Both the position numbers and the translations under genes were made by a program. Under the pieces are notes generated by a model. It worked only from the letters and a program-made list of their open reading frames with translations. It had not been told where the DNA came from and made no database searches. A stretch of 64,000 nt of DNA, from NCBI RefSeq assembly GCF_001191005.1, contig NZ_CP012201.1, forward strand, positions 744,001 through 808,000, in the 5' to 3' direction. The stretch is from Massilia sp. NR 4-1. Lineage in GTDB: Bacteria; Pseudomonadota; Gammaproteobacteria; Burkholderiales; Burkholderiaceae_D. This document shows, one piece after another, positions 16,644-25,663 of the stretch. Within the stretch, counting starts at the first letter, position 1. Each line of letters opens with the position of its first letter.

Positions 16644-17951
16644 TTAATCGCCGTGCGGCGCAAGTACCGGGGCTGCTGCGGTTTGCGGATGGGCGTGGCT
16701 GGGTTTCGCCAGTTCGCGCTGCAGGGTGGCGTGATCCAGCTCGTTTTCCCATTTCGACACCACCACCGCCGCCACGCCGTTGCCGACGAAGTTGGTCAGG
16801 GCGCGGCATTCGCTCATGAAGCGGTCGATGCCGAGGATCAGGGCCATGCCCGCCACCGGAATGGTCGGCACCACGGCCAGGGTCGCGGCCAGGGTGATGA
16901 AACCGGCGCCGGTGATGCCGGAGGCGCCTTTCGACGTCAGCATCGCCACACCGAGAATGGTCAGTTCCTGGGTCAGGGTCAGGTCGGTGTTGGTGGCCTG
17001 GGCCACGAACAGGGCCGCCATCGTCATATAGATATTGGTGCCGTCCAGATTGAAGGAATAGCCGGTCGGGACCACCAGGCCGACCACGGGCTTGGCGCAG
17101 CCGAGTTTTTCCAGCTTGTTCATGAGCGAGGGCAGGGCGCTCTCGGAGGAGCTGGTGCCCAGCACGATCAGCAGTTCCTCTTTGATGTAGAGGATGAAGC
17201 GGCCGATCGAGAAGCCGGTGAATTTGGCGATGGCGCCCAGCACGACAAAGACGAACAGGCCGCAGGTCAGGTAGAAGGAACCCATCAGCTTAGCCAGCGG
17301 CAGCAGCGAGTCGATGCCGTATTTGCCGATGGTGAAGGCCATGGCACCGAACGCGCCGATCGGGGCGGCCTTCATGATGATGTTGACCATGCTGAAGATG
17401 GCGGCCGACGCGTCATCGATCAGCTTGACGATATGGCGGCCTTTTTCGCCCGACAGCGACAGGGCGAAGCCGAACAGCACGGAGATCAGCAGCACCTGCA
17501 GGATGTCGCCCTTGGCGAAGGCGTCGACCGCCGTGTTCGGGATGATGTTCATCACGAAGTCGATGGTGGACTGGTGCTTGGCTTTTTCGGTGTATTGCGC
17601 GATGGCCTTGGTGTCGAGGGTGGCCGGATCGGCGTTGAAGCCGGCGCCCGGCTGCAGGATGTTGGCGACGAAGAGGCCGATGACCAGCGCGAAGGTGGAG
17701 ACGACTTCGAAGTAGAGCAGGGCCTTGCCGCCCACGCGGCCGATCTTCTTCACGTCCTGCATGCCGGCGATGCCCGAGACCACGGTGCAGAATATCACCG
17801 GCGCGATGATCATCTTGATCAGCTTGATGAAGCCGTCGCCCAGCGGCTTCATGGCCACGGCATCGGTCGGCAGGTAGATGCCCAGCAGGACGCCGCAAGC
17901 AATCGCGAACAGCACCTGGACATACAGAATCTTATAAAAAGGTTTTTTCAT
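16644..17951 (-). CDS. dctA: C4-dicarboxylate transporter, sodium/proton:dicarboxylate symporter
   Basis: The product is 435 residues from MKKPFYKILYVQVLFAIACG. DctA takes up succinate, fumarate and malate across the inner membrane. It has the hydrophobic profile of eight membrane spans plus two re-entrant loops. Signature motifs are VIFCTVVSGIAGMQD, LGTSSSESALPSLMNKLEKL (the serine-rich first re-entrant loop), GLVVPTGYSFNLDGTNIYMT, and TSKGASGITGAGFITLAATL. An ATG at 18092 in the same frame would prepend an unrelated stretch; a GAGG site supports 17951. A shared terminator follows. Confidence 0.95.
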   Translation of the reverse strand: MKKPFYKILYVQVLFAIACGVLLGIYLPTDAVAMKPLGDGFIKLIKMIIAPVIFCTVVSGIAGMQDVKKIGRVGGKALLYFEVVSTFALVIGLFVANILQPGAGFNADPATLDTKAIAQYTEKAKHQSTIDFVMNIIPNTAVDAFAKGDILQVLLISVLFGFALSLSGEKGRHIVKLIDDASAAIFSMVNIIMKAAPIGAFGAMAFTIGKYGIDSLLPLAKLMGSFYLTCGLFVFVVLGAIAKFTGFSIGRFILYIKEELLIVLGTSSSESALPSLMNKLEKLGCAKPVVGLVVPTGYSFNLDGTNIYMTMAALFVAQATNTDLTLTQELTILGVAMLTSKGASGITGAGFITLAATLAVVPTIPVAGMALILGIDRFMSECRALTNFVGNGVAAVVVSKWENELDHATLQRELAKPSHAHPQTAAAPVLAPHGD

Positions 17952-18117
17952 GATGGCCCTCTTTGTCTCCAATGGTCTCCAATGGGCGTGATCATGCTTG
18001 AGAATCATGGTCATCACTATTGTGATTATCCCCATTGCGGTTAACCACAATGGCGCAAAGTGCAAGTCGATGCCGGTATAATCCGCCTGCAAATCCGCAA
18101 GCTGTTTTGAGCCTCCT

Positions 18118-18645
18118 ATGCCTTTACAAAGCTATCTCGACACCTCCCCCGAACTGGCGGACGGTGTGTACGTCCACGAAACCGGCCAGATCATCGGCGA
18201 TGTGACCATCGGCCGCGATTCCTCGGTCTGGTGCAATACCGTGCTGCGCGGCGATGTGAACCGCATCGTCATCGGCGAATGCAGCAATGTGCAGGACTTC
18301 GCCATGGGCCACGTCTCGCACAAGAACGCGGCCAAGCCGGACGGCTCGCCCCTGACGATCGGCAATTACGTGACGGTCGGCCATTCGGTGCTGCTGCATG
18401 GCTGCACGATTGGCGACGAATGCCTGATCGGCATGGGTTCCATCGTGATGGACGATGTGGTGGTGCAGCCGCGCGTGATGCTGGGCGCGGGCAGCCTGGT
18501 ATCGCCGGGCAAGGTGCTGCGCAGCGGCTATCTATATGTGGGGCGGCCGGCGATGCGGGTGCGCGAATTGACGGCGGAGGAAATCGCCTACTTGAAGTAT
18601 TCGGCCGAGCACTATGTGCGCGTCAAGAACAACTATATGAAGTAA
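18118..18645 (+). CDS. Gamma-class carbonic anhydrase family protein (YrdA-like)
   Basis: The product is 175 residues, a left-handed beta-helix built from hexapeptide repeats. Metal-ligand positions are recognisable: SSVWCNTVLRGDVNRIVIGE, VQDFAMGHVSHKNAAKP, and GHSVLLHGCTIGDECLIGMG. The His residues at GHVS and GHSVLLHG are the usual zinc or iron ligands, with trimer assembly expected. Members of this YrdA/PaaY group are often weak carbonic anhydrases or acyltransferase-like proteins, so the biochemical role is uncertain. The gene is followed by a hairpin formed around its own stop codon. Confidence 0.9.
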   Translation: MPLQSYLDTSPELADGVYVHETGQIIGDVTIGRDSSVWCNTVLRGDVNRIVIGECSNVQDFAMGHVSHKNAAKPDGSPLTIGNYVTVGHSVLLHGCTIGDECLIGMGSIVMDDVVVQPRVMLGAGSLVSPGKVLRSGYLYVGRPAMRVRELTAEEIAYLKYSAEHYVRVKNNYMK

Positions 18646-18701
18646 CAGCCCGCAGTGCGGGCTGTTACGAGGCCGCAGTACGTGCTGTTACGAGGCCGCA
18701 G
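18644..18701 (+). repeat. Hairpin plus 23-bp-period direct repeats after the carbonic anhydrase gene
   Basis: A near-perfect hairpin (18644-18654 with 18656-18666) overlaps the stop codon. The 18-mer GCTGTTACGAGGCCGCAG then occurs twice, at 18661-18678 and 18684-18701, with period 23, and a degenerate third copy of its start follows. No T run is present, so this is not a typical terminator. It lies in the 100-bp gap before the convergent BdhA gene. Confidence 0.6.
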
Positions 18702-18745
18702 CGTGGGCTGTTGCGGGCGCGCCGGACCGCGCGCCGTTTGCCGCC

Positions 18746-19540
18746 TTATTGCGCGGCCCAGCCGCCATCCATATTCCAGGCCGCGCCGCGCACCTGGGCC
18801 GCGGCATCGCTGCACAGGAAAACGGCCAGTTCGCCCAACTGCTCGGGCGTGACGAAATCGGCCGAAGGCTGCTTTTCCGACAGCAGGGCTTTTTTCGCGG
18901 CCTCGTTGCTCAGGCCATCGGCGCTGGCGCGCGCATCGACCTGTTTCTGCACCAGCGGCGTCAGGACGAAGCCGGGGCAGATCGCGTTGGCGGTGACGCC
19001 GGTCTGCGCCGTTTCCAGCGCCGTCACCTTGGTCAGGCCCACCAGGCCATGCTTGGCCGCGACATAGGCCGATTTGCCGGCCGAGCCGACCAGGCCGTGC
19101 ACCGACGCCAGATTGATGATGCGGCCCCAGTTCTGCGCCTTCATGCGCGGCAGCGCCAGGCGGCTGGTGTGGAAGGCGGAGCTCAGGTTGATGGCGATGA
19201 TGGCATCCCATTTCTCGACCGGGAATTCGTCCACATTGGCCACGTGCTGAATACCCGCGTTGTTGACGAGGACATCGATGCCGCCGAATTTTTCGGCGGC
19301 GAAGGCCATCATGGCCTCGATTTCGGCCGGCTTCGACATATCGGCATTATGGTAGGCGGTGCGTACGCCGAACTCACTGGCCACGCCGGCCTGCAGCTGC
19401 TCGATCTCGCTCGCGTCGCCGAAGCCGTTGAACAGGATGTTGGCGCCTTGCGCGGCCAGTGCGCGCGCGATGCCAAGCCCGATGCCGGAAGTGGAGCCGG
19501 TAACGAGTGCGGTCTTGCCCTTGAGTTGGGTGCTGGTCAT
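18746..19540 (-). CDS. bdhA: 3-hydroxybutyrate dehydrogenase
   Basis: The product is 264 residues from MTSTQLKGKTALVTGSTSGI. It is an NAD-dependent short-chain dehydrogenase: TGSTSGIGLGIA cofactor loop, NNAGIQHV, catalytic Ser in NLASVHGLVGSAGKSAYVAA with the YVAAK pair, and NAICPGFVLTPLVQKQ. The HGLVGS segment and the length are typical of D-3-hydroxybutyrate dehydrogenase (acetoacetate/3-hydroxybutyrate). AGAGGAT precedes the ATG. The enzyme would supply acetoacetate for ScoAB from PHB degradation. A longer ORF reading through upstream sequence is an artefact. Confidence 0.93.
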   Translation of the reverse strand: MTSTQLKGKTALVTGSTSGIGLGIARALAAQGANILFNGFGDASEIEQLQAGVASEFGVRTAYHNADMSKPAEIEAMMAFAAEKFGGIDVLVNNAGIQHVANVDEFPVEKWDAIIAINLSSAFHTSRLALPRMKAQNWGRIINLASVHGLVGSAGKSAYVAAKHGLVGLTKVTALETAQTGVTANAICPGFVLTPLVQKQVDARASADGLSNEAAKKALLSEKQPSADFVTPEQLGELAVFLCSDAAAQVRGAAWNMDGGWAAQ

Positions 19541-19675
19541 AGTATCCTCTTTTGGAAGTCGGTTTGTTGGTCCATGCTGCTGTACGCTACACTTCGTTAG
19601 GCTTTTAAGCGCGGCGCAAGTAGAATGTAGCCCAAAAACCAAGACCGGGCCATCCCGAAACCATAAGGAAGCGGC

Positions 19676-20557
19676 ATGATCGAAGCGAAAATCAAATCGG
19701 TGCAGTGTTTCTCCATGTCCGGCCTGCACACCATGGCCTACAAGGAGTGGGGCGAGCAGGACAACCCGAACGTGCTGGTTTGCGTGCATGGCGTGACCCG
19801 GGTATCGGACGATTTCGATAATATGGCACGCGCCCTGGCCGGCCATTACCGCGTGATCTGCCCCGATGTGGTGGGCCGCGGCCGCTCCGGCCGCCTGCGC
19901 AATCCCCAGCTTTACCGCGTTCCGCAATACGTGAGCGATATGGTGACGCTGCTGGCGCGCGTGCTGGCCAATGGCGAGCGCCAGACCGTGGACTGGTTCG
20001 GCACCTCGATGGGCGGCTTGATCGGCATGGGCCTGGCCGGATTGCCGGACAGCCCGGTGAGCAAGCTGATACTGAACGATATCGGTCCGGTGCTCGATCC
20101 GGTCGCCTTGCAGCGCATCGGCGACTACATCGGCCAGGATCTGCGCTTCCCCAGTTTTGAAGTGGGCGCCAAATTCGTGCGCGATGTCTCGCTGCCCTTT
20201 GGCCCGCATACCGACGAAGAGTGGCATAAGCTGGCGGCCGACGTGCTGCGCCAGGATACGGATGGCAACTGGGTGCGCCACTATGACATGGGCCTGGCCC
20301 AGCCTTTCCGCTCCGCGACACCGGAATCGGCCGCCGCCGACGAGGCCCTGCTGTGGACCTTCTACGATGCGATCCGCTGCCCGACCTTGCTGGTGCGCGG
20401 CGGCGAATCCGACCTGCTGTCGCGCGAAACCGCGCGCAGCATGACCGAGCGCGGACCGAAGGCGAAACTGGTGGAGATCCCCGGCGTGGGCCATGCGCCC
20501 ACCTTCATCCACGACGACCAGATCGCCATCGTCAAAGACTTTTTGTTAAACCATTAA
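19676..20557 (+). CDS. Alpha/beta hydrolase
   Basis: The product is 293 residues. It is an alpha/beta-hydrolase fold enzyme: VCVHGVTRVSDDFDNMARAL (oxyanion-hole region), the nucleophile elbow GTSMGG with Ser near 112, LVRGGESDLLS carrying the acid, and PGVGHAPTFIHDDQ carrying the catalytic His. There is no signal peptide, so it is cytoplasmic. It stands divergently from bdhA across 135 bp and is followed by the RidA gene 10 bp downstream, probably in one operon. A PHB-oligomer or ester hydrolase role would fit the neighbours but is only an inference. Confidence 0.88.
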   Translation: MIEAKIKSVQCFSMSGLHTMAYKEWGEQDNPNVLVCVHGVTRVSDDFDNMARALAGHYRVICPDVVGRGRSGRLRNPQLYRVPQYVSDMVTLLARVLANGERQTVDWFGTSMGGLIGMGLAGLPDSPVSKLILNDIGPVLDPVALQRIGDYIGQDLRFPSFEVGAKFVRDVSLPFGPHTDEEWHKLAADVLRQDTDGNWVRHYDMGLAQPFRSATPESAAADEALLWTFYDAIRCPTLLVRGGESDLLSRETARSMTERGPKAKLVEIPGVGHAPTFIHDDQIAIVKDFLLNH

Positions 20558-20567
20558 AGAGAGAAGA

Positions 20568-20918
20568 ATGGAAATCACCCGACTGCACGTAGGCAAACGA
20601 CTGTCCGAAGTCGCCATCCATAACAACACCGTGTATCTGGCCGGCCAGATCGCCGAAAACACCGAAAACGATATCCAGGGCCAGACCCGCGAGGTGCTGG
20701 GTCATATCGACCGCCTGCTGGCCGAAGCCGGCAGCGACAAGACCTGCATCCTGTCGGCCCAGATCTACCTGGCCGACCTGGCCGATTTCGCTGGCATGAA
20801 CGAAGAGTGGGACGCCTGGGTGCCGGGTGGCCACACCCCGCCGCGCGCCACCGTGCAGGCCAAGCTGGCCAATCCGGCCTGGCGCGTTGAAATCGTGGTG
20901 GTTGCCGCCCAGCGTTAA
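20568..20918 (+). CDS. RidA/YjgF-family protein
   Basis: The product is 116 residues. RidA proteins hydrolyse reactive enamine/imine intermediates released by PLP enzymes. Typical parts are LSEVAIHNNTVYLAGQIAEN, QTREVLGHIDRLLAEAGSDK, ILSAQIYLADLADFAGMNEE, and PPRATVQAKLANPAWRVEIV, where the Arg in PPRAT is the substrate-carboxylate anchor. The strand ending in VEIVVVAA replaces the common VEIEAIA. The start follows AGAGAAGA. Confidence 0.92.
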   Translation: MEITRLHVGKRLSEVAIHNNTVYLAGQIAENTENDIQGQTREVLGHIDRLLAEAGSDKTCILSAQIYLADLADFAGMNEEWDAWVPGGHTPPRATVQAKLANPAWRVEIVVVAAQR

Positions 20919-20995
20919 GCGGCTCTTCAGCCGGCGCGCCGCGATCGGCGCTAAGATAGCAAGGTTCACAGTATTCAAGGTTGGTAGGGTTTCAT

Positions 20996-23242
20996 ATGGT
21001 TTCTATCGCGGCGCTGAATAGCGCAACGTCGGACCAGCTGGTGCAGGGTTTGTCCGCCGATGACGGCGCCCGCGTGCTGGCTGCGCTGGATTACGCCAGC
21101 GAGGTATATGCGGGCAAGACCGCGCTAAGTGGCGAAAACGCCTTCGATTTCGCCGTGGGCGTGGCCGGCACGCTGGCCTTCCTGCGCACCGATGCTGAAA
21201 CCCGCATCGCCGGCTTGATGTTCGAACTGACGCTGCTCGACGCCGATCAGGCGCCCACCATCGAACCGCGCTTCGGCAAGGAAGTCAATGAGCTGGTCAC
21301 GGGCGTGCGCCAGCTGATCCGTCTGCGCGAGCTGACGCAGGCGCAATCGTCCGGCCCGGGGCGCGGCAAGAACGCGGCCCAGCTGGCCGTGTCGCAGGTG
21401 GAAACCCTGCGCAAGATGCTGCTGGCCATGGCCAGCGATATGCGCGTGGTGCTGGTGCGCCTGGCTTCCTGCTGTGCCACGTTGCGCCACTTCGCCGACA
21501 ACAAGATATTCACGGAAAAGACCCGCGCTTACGGACGCGAAACCCTGGACCTGTACGCGCCGCTGGCCAACCGTCTCGGCATCTGGCAGATCAAGTGGGA
21601 GCTGGAGGATCTGGCGTTCCGTCTGATCGAGCCGGAATCGTACAAGCGCATCGCCAAGATGCTCGAAGAGAAGCGCATGATGCGCGAGAGCTTCGTCACT
21701 TCGTCCATCGAGCGCTTGCAAAGCGAGCTGAAATCGGCCGGCATCAGCGCCGAAGTATTCGGCCGGCCCAAGCATATCTACAGCATCTGGAACAAGATGC
21801 GCGGCAAGGAGCTGGACTTTTCGGAACTGTACGATGTGCGCGCCTTCCGCGTCATCGTGGCCGATGTGAAGACCTGCTATACCGTGCTGGGCGTGGTCCA
21901 CAATATCTGGACCCCGATCCCGAAAGAATTCGACGATTACATCTCCCGCCCCAAACCGAACGGCTACCAGTCGCTGCACACGGTGGTGATGGCGGAAGAC
22001 GGCCGCCCGCTGGAAGTGCAGATCCGTACCCAGGAAATGCACAACTTCGCCGAATATGGCGTCGCTGCGCACTGGCGCTACAAGGAGGAGGGCGGTTCCA
22101 ATTTCGCCGGCCAGAAGTACGACGAGAAAATCGCCTGGCTGCGCCAGCTGCTCGCCTGGAAAACCGAGGTGGCCGACGCCGTCGTCGGCGAGGAGCAGTT
22201 GCAGCGCGAATGGGTGGAGAAGCTCAAGGCCGCCGCATTGGACGATCGTATCTTCGTGCTGACGCCGCAGGCGCGCGTGCTGGAGCTGCCGGTCGGCGCC
22301 ACGCCGATCGACTTCGCCTACCATCTGCATAGCGATGTGGGCCACCGCTGCCGCGGCGCGCGCGTCGATGGCGCGATGGTGCCGCTGAACACGGCTTTGA
22401 AGAGCGGGCAGACCTGTGAAATCATCACCGCCAAAGGCGCGCCCGGCACGGCCGGCCCATCGCGCGACTGGCTCAGTCCCGGCTACACCGTCAGCAACCG
22501 CACGCGTTCCAAGGTGCGCGCCTGGTTCCACGCCATCGATATGCAGGAAACCCTGTCGCATGGCCGTAGCCTGGTGGAGAAATCGCTGCAGCGCGAAGGC
22601 AAGACCGCCGTCAATCTGGAAGCGCTGGCGCAGAAGCTGGGCTTCTCCAAGGTGGACGATCTGTTTCTTGCCTGCGGCAAGGATGAATTCAGCCTGCGCC
22701 ATGTGGAGCAGGCCTTGCACGACACGGGTGAGGCGGCCGAACCCGAGGATGCCGTCATCCTCAACAAGAGCCGCGCTTCGAGCGTGGAGCAGGGCGCCAA
22801 ATCGGGCGTGCTGGTGGTCGGCACCGATGGCTTGATGACGCAGCTGGCCAAGTGCTGTAAGCCGGCGCCGCCCGATCCCATCGTCGGTTTCGTCACGCGC
22901 GGCAAGGGTGTGTCGATCCACCGCATCACCTGCAAGAACTTCGCCGAGATGCGCAGCAAGGCGCCGGAGCGCGTGATCGTGACCGAGTGGGGCAATACCC
23001 GTTCCGACACCGTCTTCCCGGTCGACCTCTTCGTCCTGGCGGGCGACCGCCAAGGTCTGTTGCGCGACATCTCCGAGGTCTTCTCGCGCGAGAAGATCAA
23101 TGTGATCGGCGTGAACACGCAAAGCGCCAAAGGCCAGGCGCGCATGACCTTCACCGCCGAAATCGGCTCCACCGCGCAGCTGAACAAGGCGCTCGCCGCG
23201 ATCAGTGAAGTCAGCGGCGTGCTGGAAGCGCGCCGCGCCTGA
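20996..23242 (+). CDS. relA: GTP pyrophosphokinase RelA ((p)ppGpp synthetase)
   Basis: The product is 748 residues from the ATG at 20996; a TTG at 20981 in the same frame is less likely. Domain order: a degenerate HD hydrolase region (about 55-180, with FELTLLDAD where active enzymes have a His-Asp pair), then the synthetase (YDVRAFRVIVADVKTCY and EFDDYISRPKPNGYQSLHTV), a TGS domain (DRIFVLTPQARVLELPVGAT), a Cys-containing region (LAKCCKPAPPDPIVGFVTRG) and a C-terminal ACT domain. The acidic EFDD motif and the lost HD pair mark it as a ribosome-dependent, synthesis-only RelA rather than SpoT. It makes (p)ppGpp on amino-acid starvation. Confidence 0.95.
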   Translation: MVSIAALNSATSDQLVQGLSADDGARVLAALDYASEVYAGKTALSGENAFDFAVGVAGTLAFLRTDAETRIAGLMFELTLLDADQAPTIEPRFGKEVNELVTGVRQLIRLRELTQAQSSGPGRGKNAAQLAVSQVETLRKMLLAMASDMRVVLVRLASCCATLRHFADNKIFTEKTRAYGRETLDLYAPLANRLGIWQIKWELEDLAFRLIEPESYKRIAKMLEEKRMMRESFVTSSIERLQSELKSAGISAEVFGRPKHIYSIWNKMRGKELDFSELYDVRAFRVIVADVKTCYTVLGVVHNIWTPIPKEFDDYISRPKPNGYQSLHTVVMAEDGRPLEVQIRTQEMHNFAEYGVAAHWRYKEEGGSNFAGQKYDEKIAWLRQLLAWKTEVADAVVGEEQLQREWVEKLKAAALDDRIFVLTPQARVLELPVGATPIDFAYHLHSDVGHRCRGARVDGAMVPLNTALKSGQTCEIITAKGAPGTAGPSRDWLSPGYTVSNRTRSKVRAWFHAIDMQETLSHGRSLVEKSLQREGKTAVNLEALAQKLGFSKVDDLFLACGKDEFSLRHVEQALHDTGEAAEPEDAVILNKSRASSVEQGAKSGVLVVGTDGLMTQLAKCCKPAPPDPIVGFVTRGKGVSIHRITCKNFAEMRSKAPERVIVTEWGNTRSDTVFPVDLFVLAGDRQGLLRDISEVFSREKINVIGVNTQSAKGQARMTFTAEIGSTAQLNKALAAISEVSGVLEARRA

Positions 23243-23272
23243 AGCGCCGCGCTGCAACTGCCGGACTGCGCA

Positions 23273-24520
23273 TCAGGTGCATTGCCACATGTATGCGGTA
23301 GTCCGGCAAGGGGCGCAGCTGAAGCCGTAGCAGATGCCGCCGCTGCCCCATAGCCATTCTTCGCCGTCTTCATCCGGCAGTTCGGAATCGAGCTGCATCA
23401 TGAACTGCATTTTCTCGCCGCAGCAGGGGCAGGACGGGTGGTTCGCACTTTGCACCCAGCACGGAAAGCCGCCCAGGCGATGAAGGTTTTCGCGGCCGTT
23501 CGACAGCCCCCAGTCTTGCCAGCGCCAACGGGCGGGCGTGGGCGCCAGCCTGACTTCGCATTGCTTGAGCGGCGTAGCCAGGAACTCGGGCGTGCACTCG
23601 CCCTTGTCGAGCGATACCACTGTGCCCGATTCCTCGTGCCGGTAGTGCAGCACCGACTGTTCCATGCCCAGGCAGGAGAGGCAGGTTTCCAGCGAGGCCA
23701 ATTGCGGCCGTTCGGACAGGCCTATGCGATTTTCCGGCAGCTCTGCCAGGCGATGCAGCTCGCCGCCGCAAAGGCCGCACTGGCCCGATCCCATGCCGCC
23801 GAAGCGGTATGCGCCGTCTTCCGCTTCGAGCTGCCAGGTCGGATGAATGCGTGGCAGGTTCCAGCTTTGGCTTCGCGGCTTGAAATGCTTGCGCGGGAAA
23901 ACAAGATGGAAGGATGCTTCGGCGTACAGCGCATTGCCGCTTTCGGAAAGGCCGATGCCCTCCAGGTAAAGGGCCATCGGATGCCGGGCCGGAATGCTTT
24001 GCGCCAGCGCGGCGCAGATATCCAGCGCAGCGGCCTGCCGCGTTTCGAGCAGGCATTCGAAGGCTTGCATGCGCAGCTCCTTATCCGTGCTCGCCTCGGC
24101 TTGGGCGGCAAGGTAGGCGACGGCCGATGCGGGTGCTTTGCGCCAGGGCCAGCTGGCGTAATAATTACCTTGGCTGGGCTGCACTTCGAATAGCCGTTCC
24201 AGGAAAGGATGCAGCGCCGCCGGCCGTTGCAGGCTGGCGCAGGCGATGAGCGATTCGATGCCTTCGCTCAGATTGTCGCTGTCGAGCGTCGCCACCCATT
24301 TGCGCACCAGGCGATCGAGAGCCTCTTCCGATAGATGCGATAGTGCTGCATCCAGACAGGTGCCGCCGTCGTATTCCTTGGCGAGAATGGCGTCCACGAA
24401 GCTTTCGATTTCATGCGCGGGACCGCGCAGAAAATCCGGCAGCAGCATATGGGCTTCCTCGCTTGGGAGGGCTGTCGTGCTGAAGCCGCGCAAGATGTCG
24501 TCTAAAGAGGGCTGGTACAT
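23273..24520 (-). CDS. Cysteine-rich hypothetical protein with DUF1963-like C-terminus
   Basis: The product is 415 residues. The first half is helical (EEALDRLVRKWVATLDSDNL and so on). The second half has four CxxC pairs: CGLC near 244, CLSC near 279, CPCC near 365 and CAPC near 404, enough for two zinc sites. The block GGFPCWVQSANHPSCPCCGE followed by MQFMMQLDSEL and a Gly-rich strand resembles the DUF1963/YwqG end, where a P-x-W-x-Q motif is followed by a Cys pair. Function is unknown. The gene ends 30 bp from relA (convergent) and starts 3 bp after the CDF transporter gene, with which it probably shares a transcript. Confidence 0.75.
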   Translation of the reverse strand: MYQPSLDDILRGFSTTALPSEEAHMLLPDFLRGPAHEIESFVDAILAKEYDGGTCLDAALSHLSEEALDRLVRKWVATLDSDNLSEGIESLIACASLQRPAALHPFLERLFEVQPSQGNYYASWPWRKAPASAVAYLAAQAEASTDKELRMQAFECLLETRQAAALDICAALAQSIPARHPMALYLEGIGLSESGNALYAEASFHLVFPRKHFKPRSQSWNLPRIHPTWQLEAEDGAYRFGGMGSGQCGLCGGELHRLAELPENRIGLSERPQLASLETCLSCLGMEQSVLHYRHEESGTVVSLDKGECTPEFLATPLKQCEVRLAPTPARWRWQDWGLSNGRENLHRLGGFPCWVQSANHPSCPCCGEKMQFMMQLDSELPDEDGEEWLWGSGGICYGFSCAPCRTTAYMWQCT

Positions 24521-24523
24521 GGC

Positions 24524-25450
24524 TCAGTGCTCGCAGCTGCCGTTGATTTCCGCCTGCAGCGTGACGTGGTCGATACTGTGGCTGGCCAGCAGCATGGCCT
24601 TGATGGCGGCCAGGATCTGCGGCCATTGCTGCAGGTCGGCGATTTCGACGTGGCCGATCAGGGCAGGGTGGCCGGGCGACATATCCCACACATGCAGGTC
24701 GTGCACGGCCAGCACGCCGGGCACGGCTTCCAGGTCGCGGCCCAGTTGCGGATAGTCGATATGGGAAGGCACGCCTTCCATCAGGTGGTGTCCCGATTCG
24801 CGCAGCACGGCGATGGTCGATTTCAGGATCAGCAGCGAAACCAGGATCGAGAGCAGCGGGTCGATCTGCATCCAGCCCGTATACATGATGACGCCGCCGG
24901 CAAGCAGTGCCGCCACGGAGCCGAGCATATCGCCCATCACATGCACCAGGGCGGCGCGGGTGTTCATATTGTCGCTGTCCTTCGACAGCACAAAGGCCAC
25001 CACCAGATTGATCGCCAGGCCGATGGCGGCCACCACCAGCACCATGCCGCCTTGCACTGGCTGCGGCTGCGCGAAGCGCTGTATGGCTTCAAACACGATC
25101 CAGCCCACCACGGCCAGCATGGCCAGGCCGTTGACGAAAGCGGCCAGCGCTTCGGCGCGGCCGAAGCCGAAGGAGTAATTGGAGGAAGGGCGGCGCTTGG
25201 CGATCAGCTGCGCCAGCAGGGCCAGGCCGAGCGAGGCGGCGTCCGTCACCATATGGCCGGCATCGGAGATCAGTGCCAGCGAATTGGAAGCGAAGCCGGC
25301 CAGCACTTCGATCACGGCGAAACCCAGCGTCATGAAGAGGGCGATGGCCAGCGCGTTCTGGCTGCGTTTCTCGCTGAAGTGGGCGTGTTTGGCATCGCCG
25401 TCGCGGTGGGCGTGCAGGTGCTCGGTAGTGGCTGTAGTCTTGGTTTGCAT
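24524..25450 (-). CDS. Cation diffusion facilitator (zinc/cobalt efflux) transporter
   Basis: The product is 308 residues from MQTKTTATTEHLHAHRDGDA. The His-rich N-terminus precedes six membrane spans. The transport site is complete: SDAGHMVTDAASL in span 2 (HxxxD) and HVMGDMLGSVAA in span 5 (HxxxD). This HD-HD set is typical of Zn2+ exporters such as ZitB and CzcD. A cytoplasmic ferredoxin-like domain follows (HDLHVWDMSPGHPALIGHVE). GGAG precedes the ATG by 4 bases. It would export Zn2+ or Co2+ from the cytoplasm in exchange for protons. An upstream in-frame ATG at 25495 is not favoured. Confidence 0.93.
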   Translation of the reverse strand: MQTKTTATTEHLHAHRDGDAKHAHFSEKRSQNALAIALFMTLGFAVIEVLAGFASNSLALISDAGHMVTDAASLGLALLAQLIAKRRPSSNYSFGFGRAEALAAFVNGLAMLAVVGWIVFEAIQRFAQPQPVQGGMVLVVAAIGLAINLVVAFVLSKDSDNMNTRAALVHVMGDMLGSVAALLAGGVIMYTGWMQIDPLLSILVSLLILKSTIAVLRESGHHLMEGVPSHIDYPQLGRDLEAVPGVLAVHDLHVWDMSPGHPALIGHVEIADLQQWPQILAAIKAMLLASHSIDHVTLQAEINGSCEH

Positions 25451-25514
25451 AGTGCTCCATTGTGTGCGCTGAATATAGCATAGCGCTACATGCAATGTTT
25501 TCTTGGGAAAACAC

Positions 25515-25543
25515 TTGTAATTCGTGGAGCCGCTCTCTATAAT
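25515..25543 (+). promoter_or_regulatory. Sigma-70 promoter of the tRNA-Val pair
   Basis: The -35 box TTGTAA is at 25515-25520, then a 17-bp spacer, then a consensus -10 box TATAAT at 25538-25543. It ends 10 bp before the first tRNA. Confidence 0.88.
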
Positions 25544-25553
25544 GCGAGTCCTC

Positions 25554-25630
25554 GGGCGGTTAGTTCAGCTGGTTAGAATACTTGGTCGACATCCAAGGGG
25601 TCGCAGATTCGAATTCTGCACCGCCCACCA
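25554..25630 (+). tRNA. tRNA-Val (GAC), copy 1
   Basis: It is 77 nt including an encoded CCA. The acceptor stem is GGGCGGT with ACCGCCC, the T-arm is CAGATTCGAATTCTG, and the anticodon stem CTTGG/CCAAG holds the loop TCGACAT, giving anticodon GAC. In this fold base 33 is C rather than the near-universal U. A strong promoter precedes it. Confidence 0.95.
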
Positions 25631-25663
25631 GAACATGTAGTAAGATAGCAATTCAAAGACAAC

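Noticed and set aside
18746..20512. 588-residue minus-strand frame upstream-extended from bdhA
   Set aside because: Only the last 264 residues match a dehydrogenase; the first part is antisense to the alpha/beta hydrolase gene. The start was set at 19540.
21125..23257. 710-residue minus-strand open frame opposite relA
   Set aside because: RelA motifs are on the plus strand; the antisense frame has no domain and the typical His/Gln/Ala-rich shadow composition.
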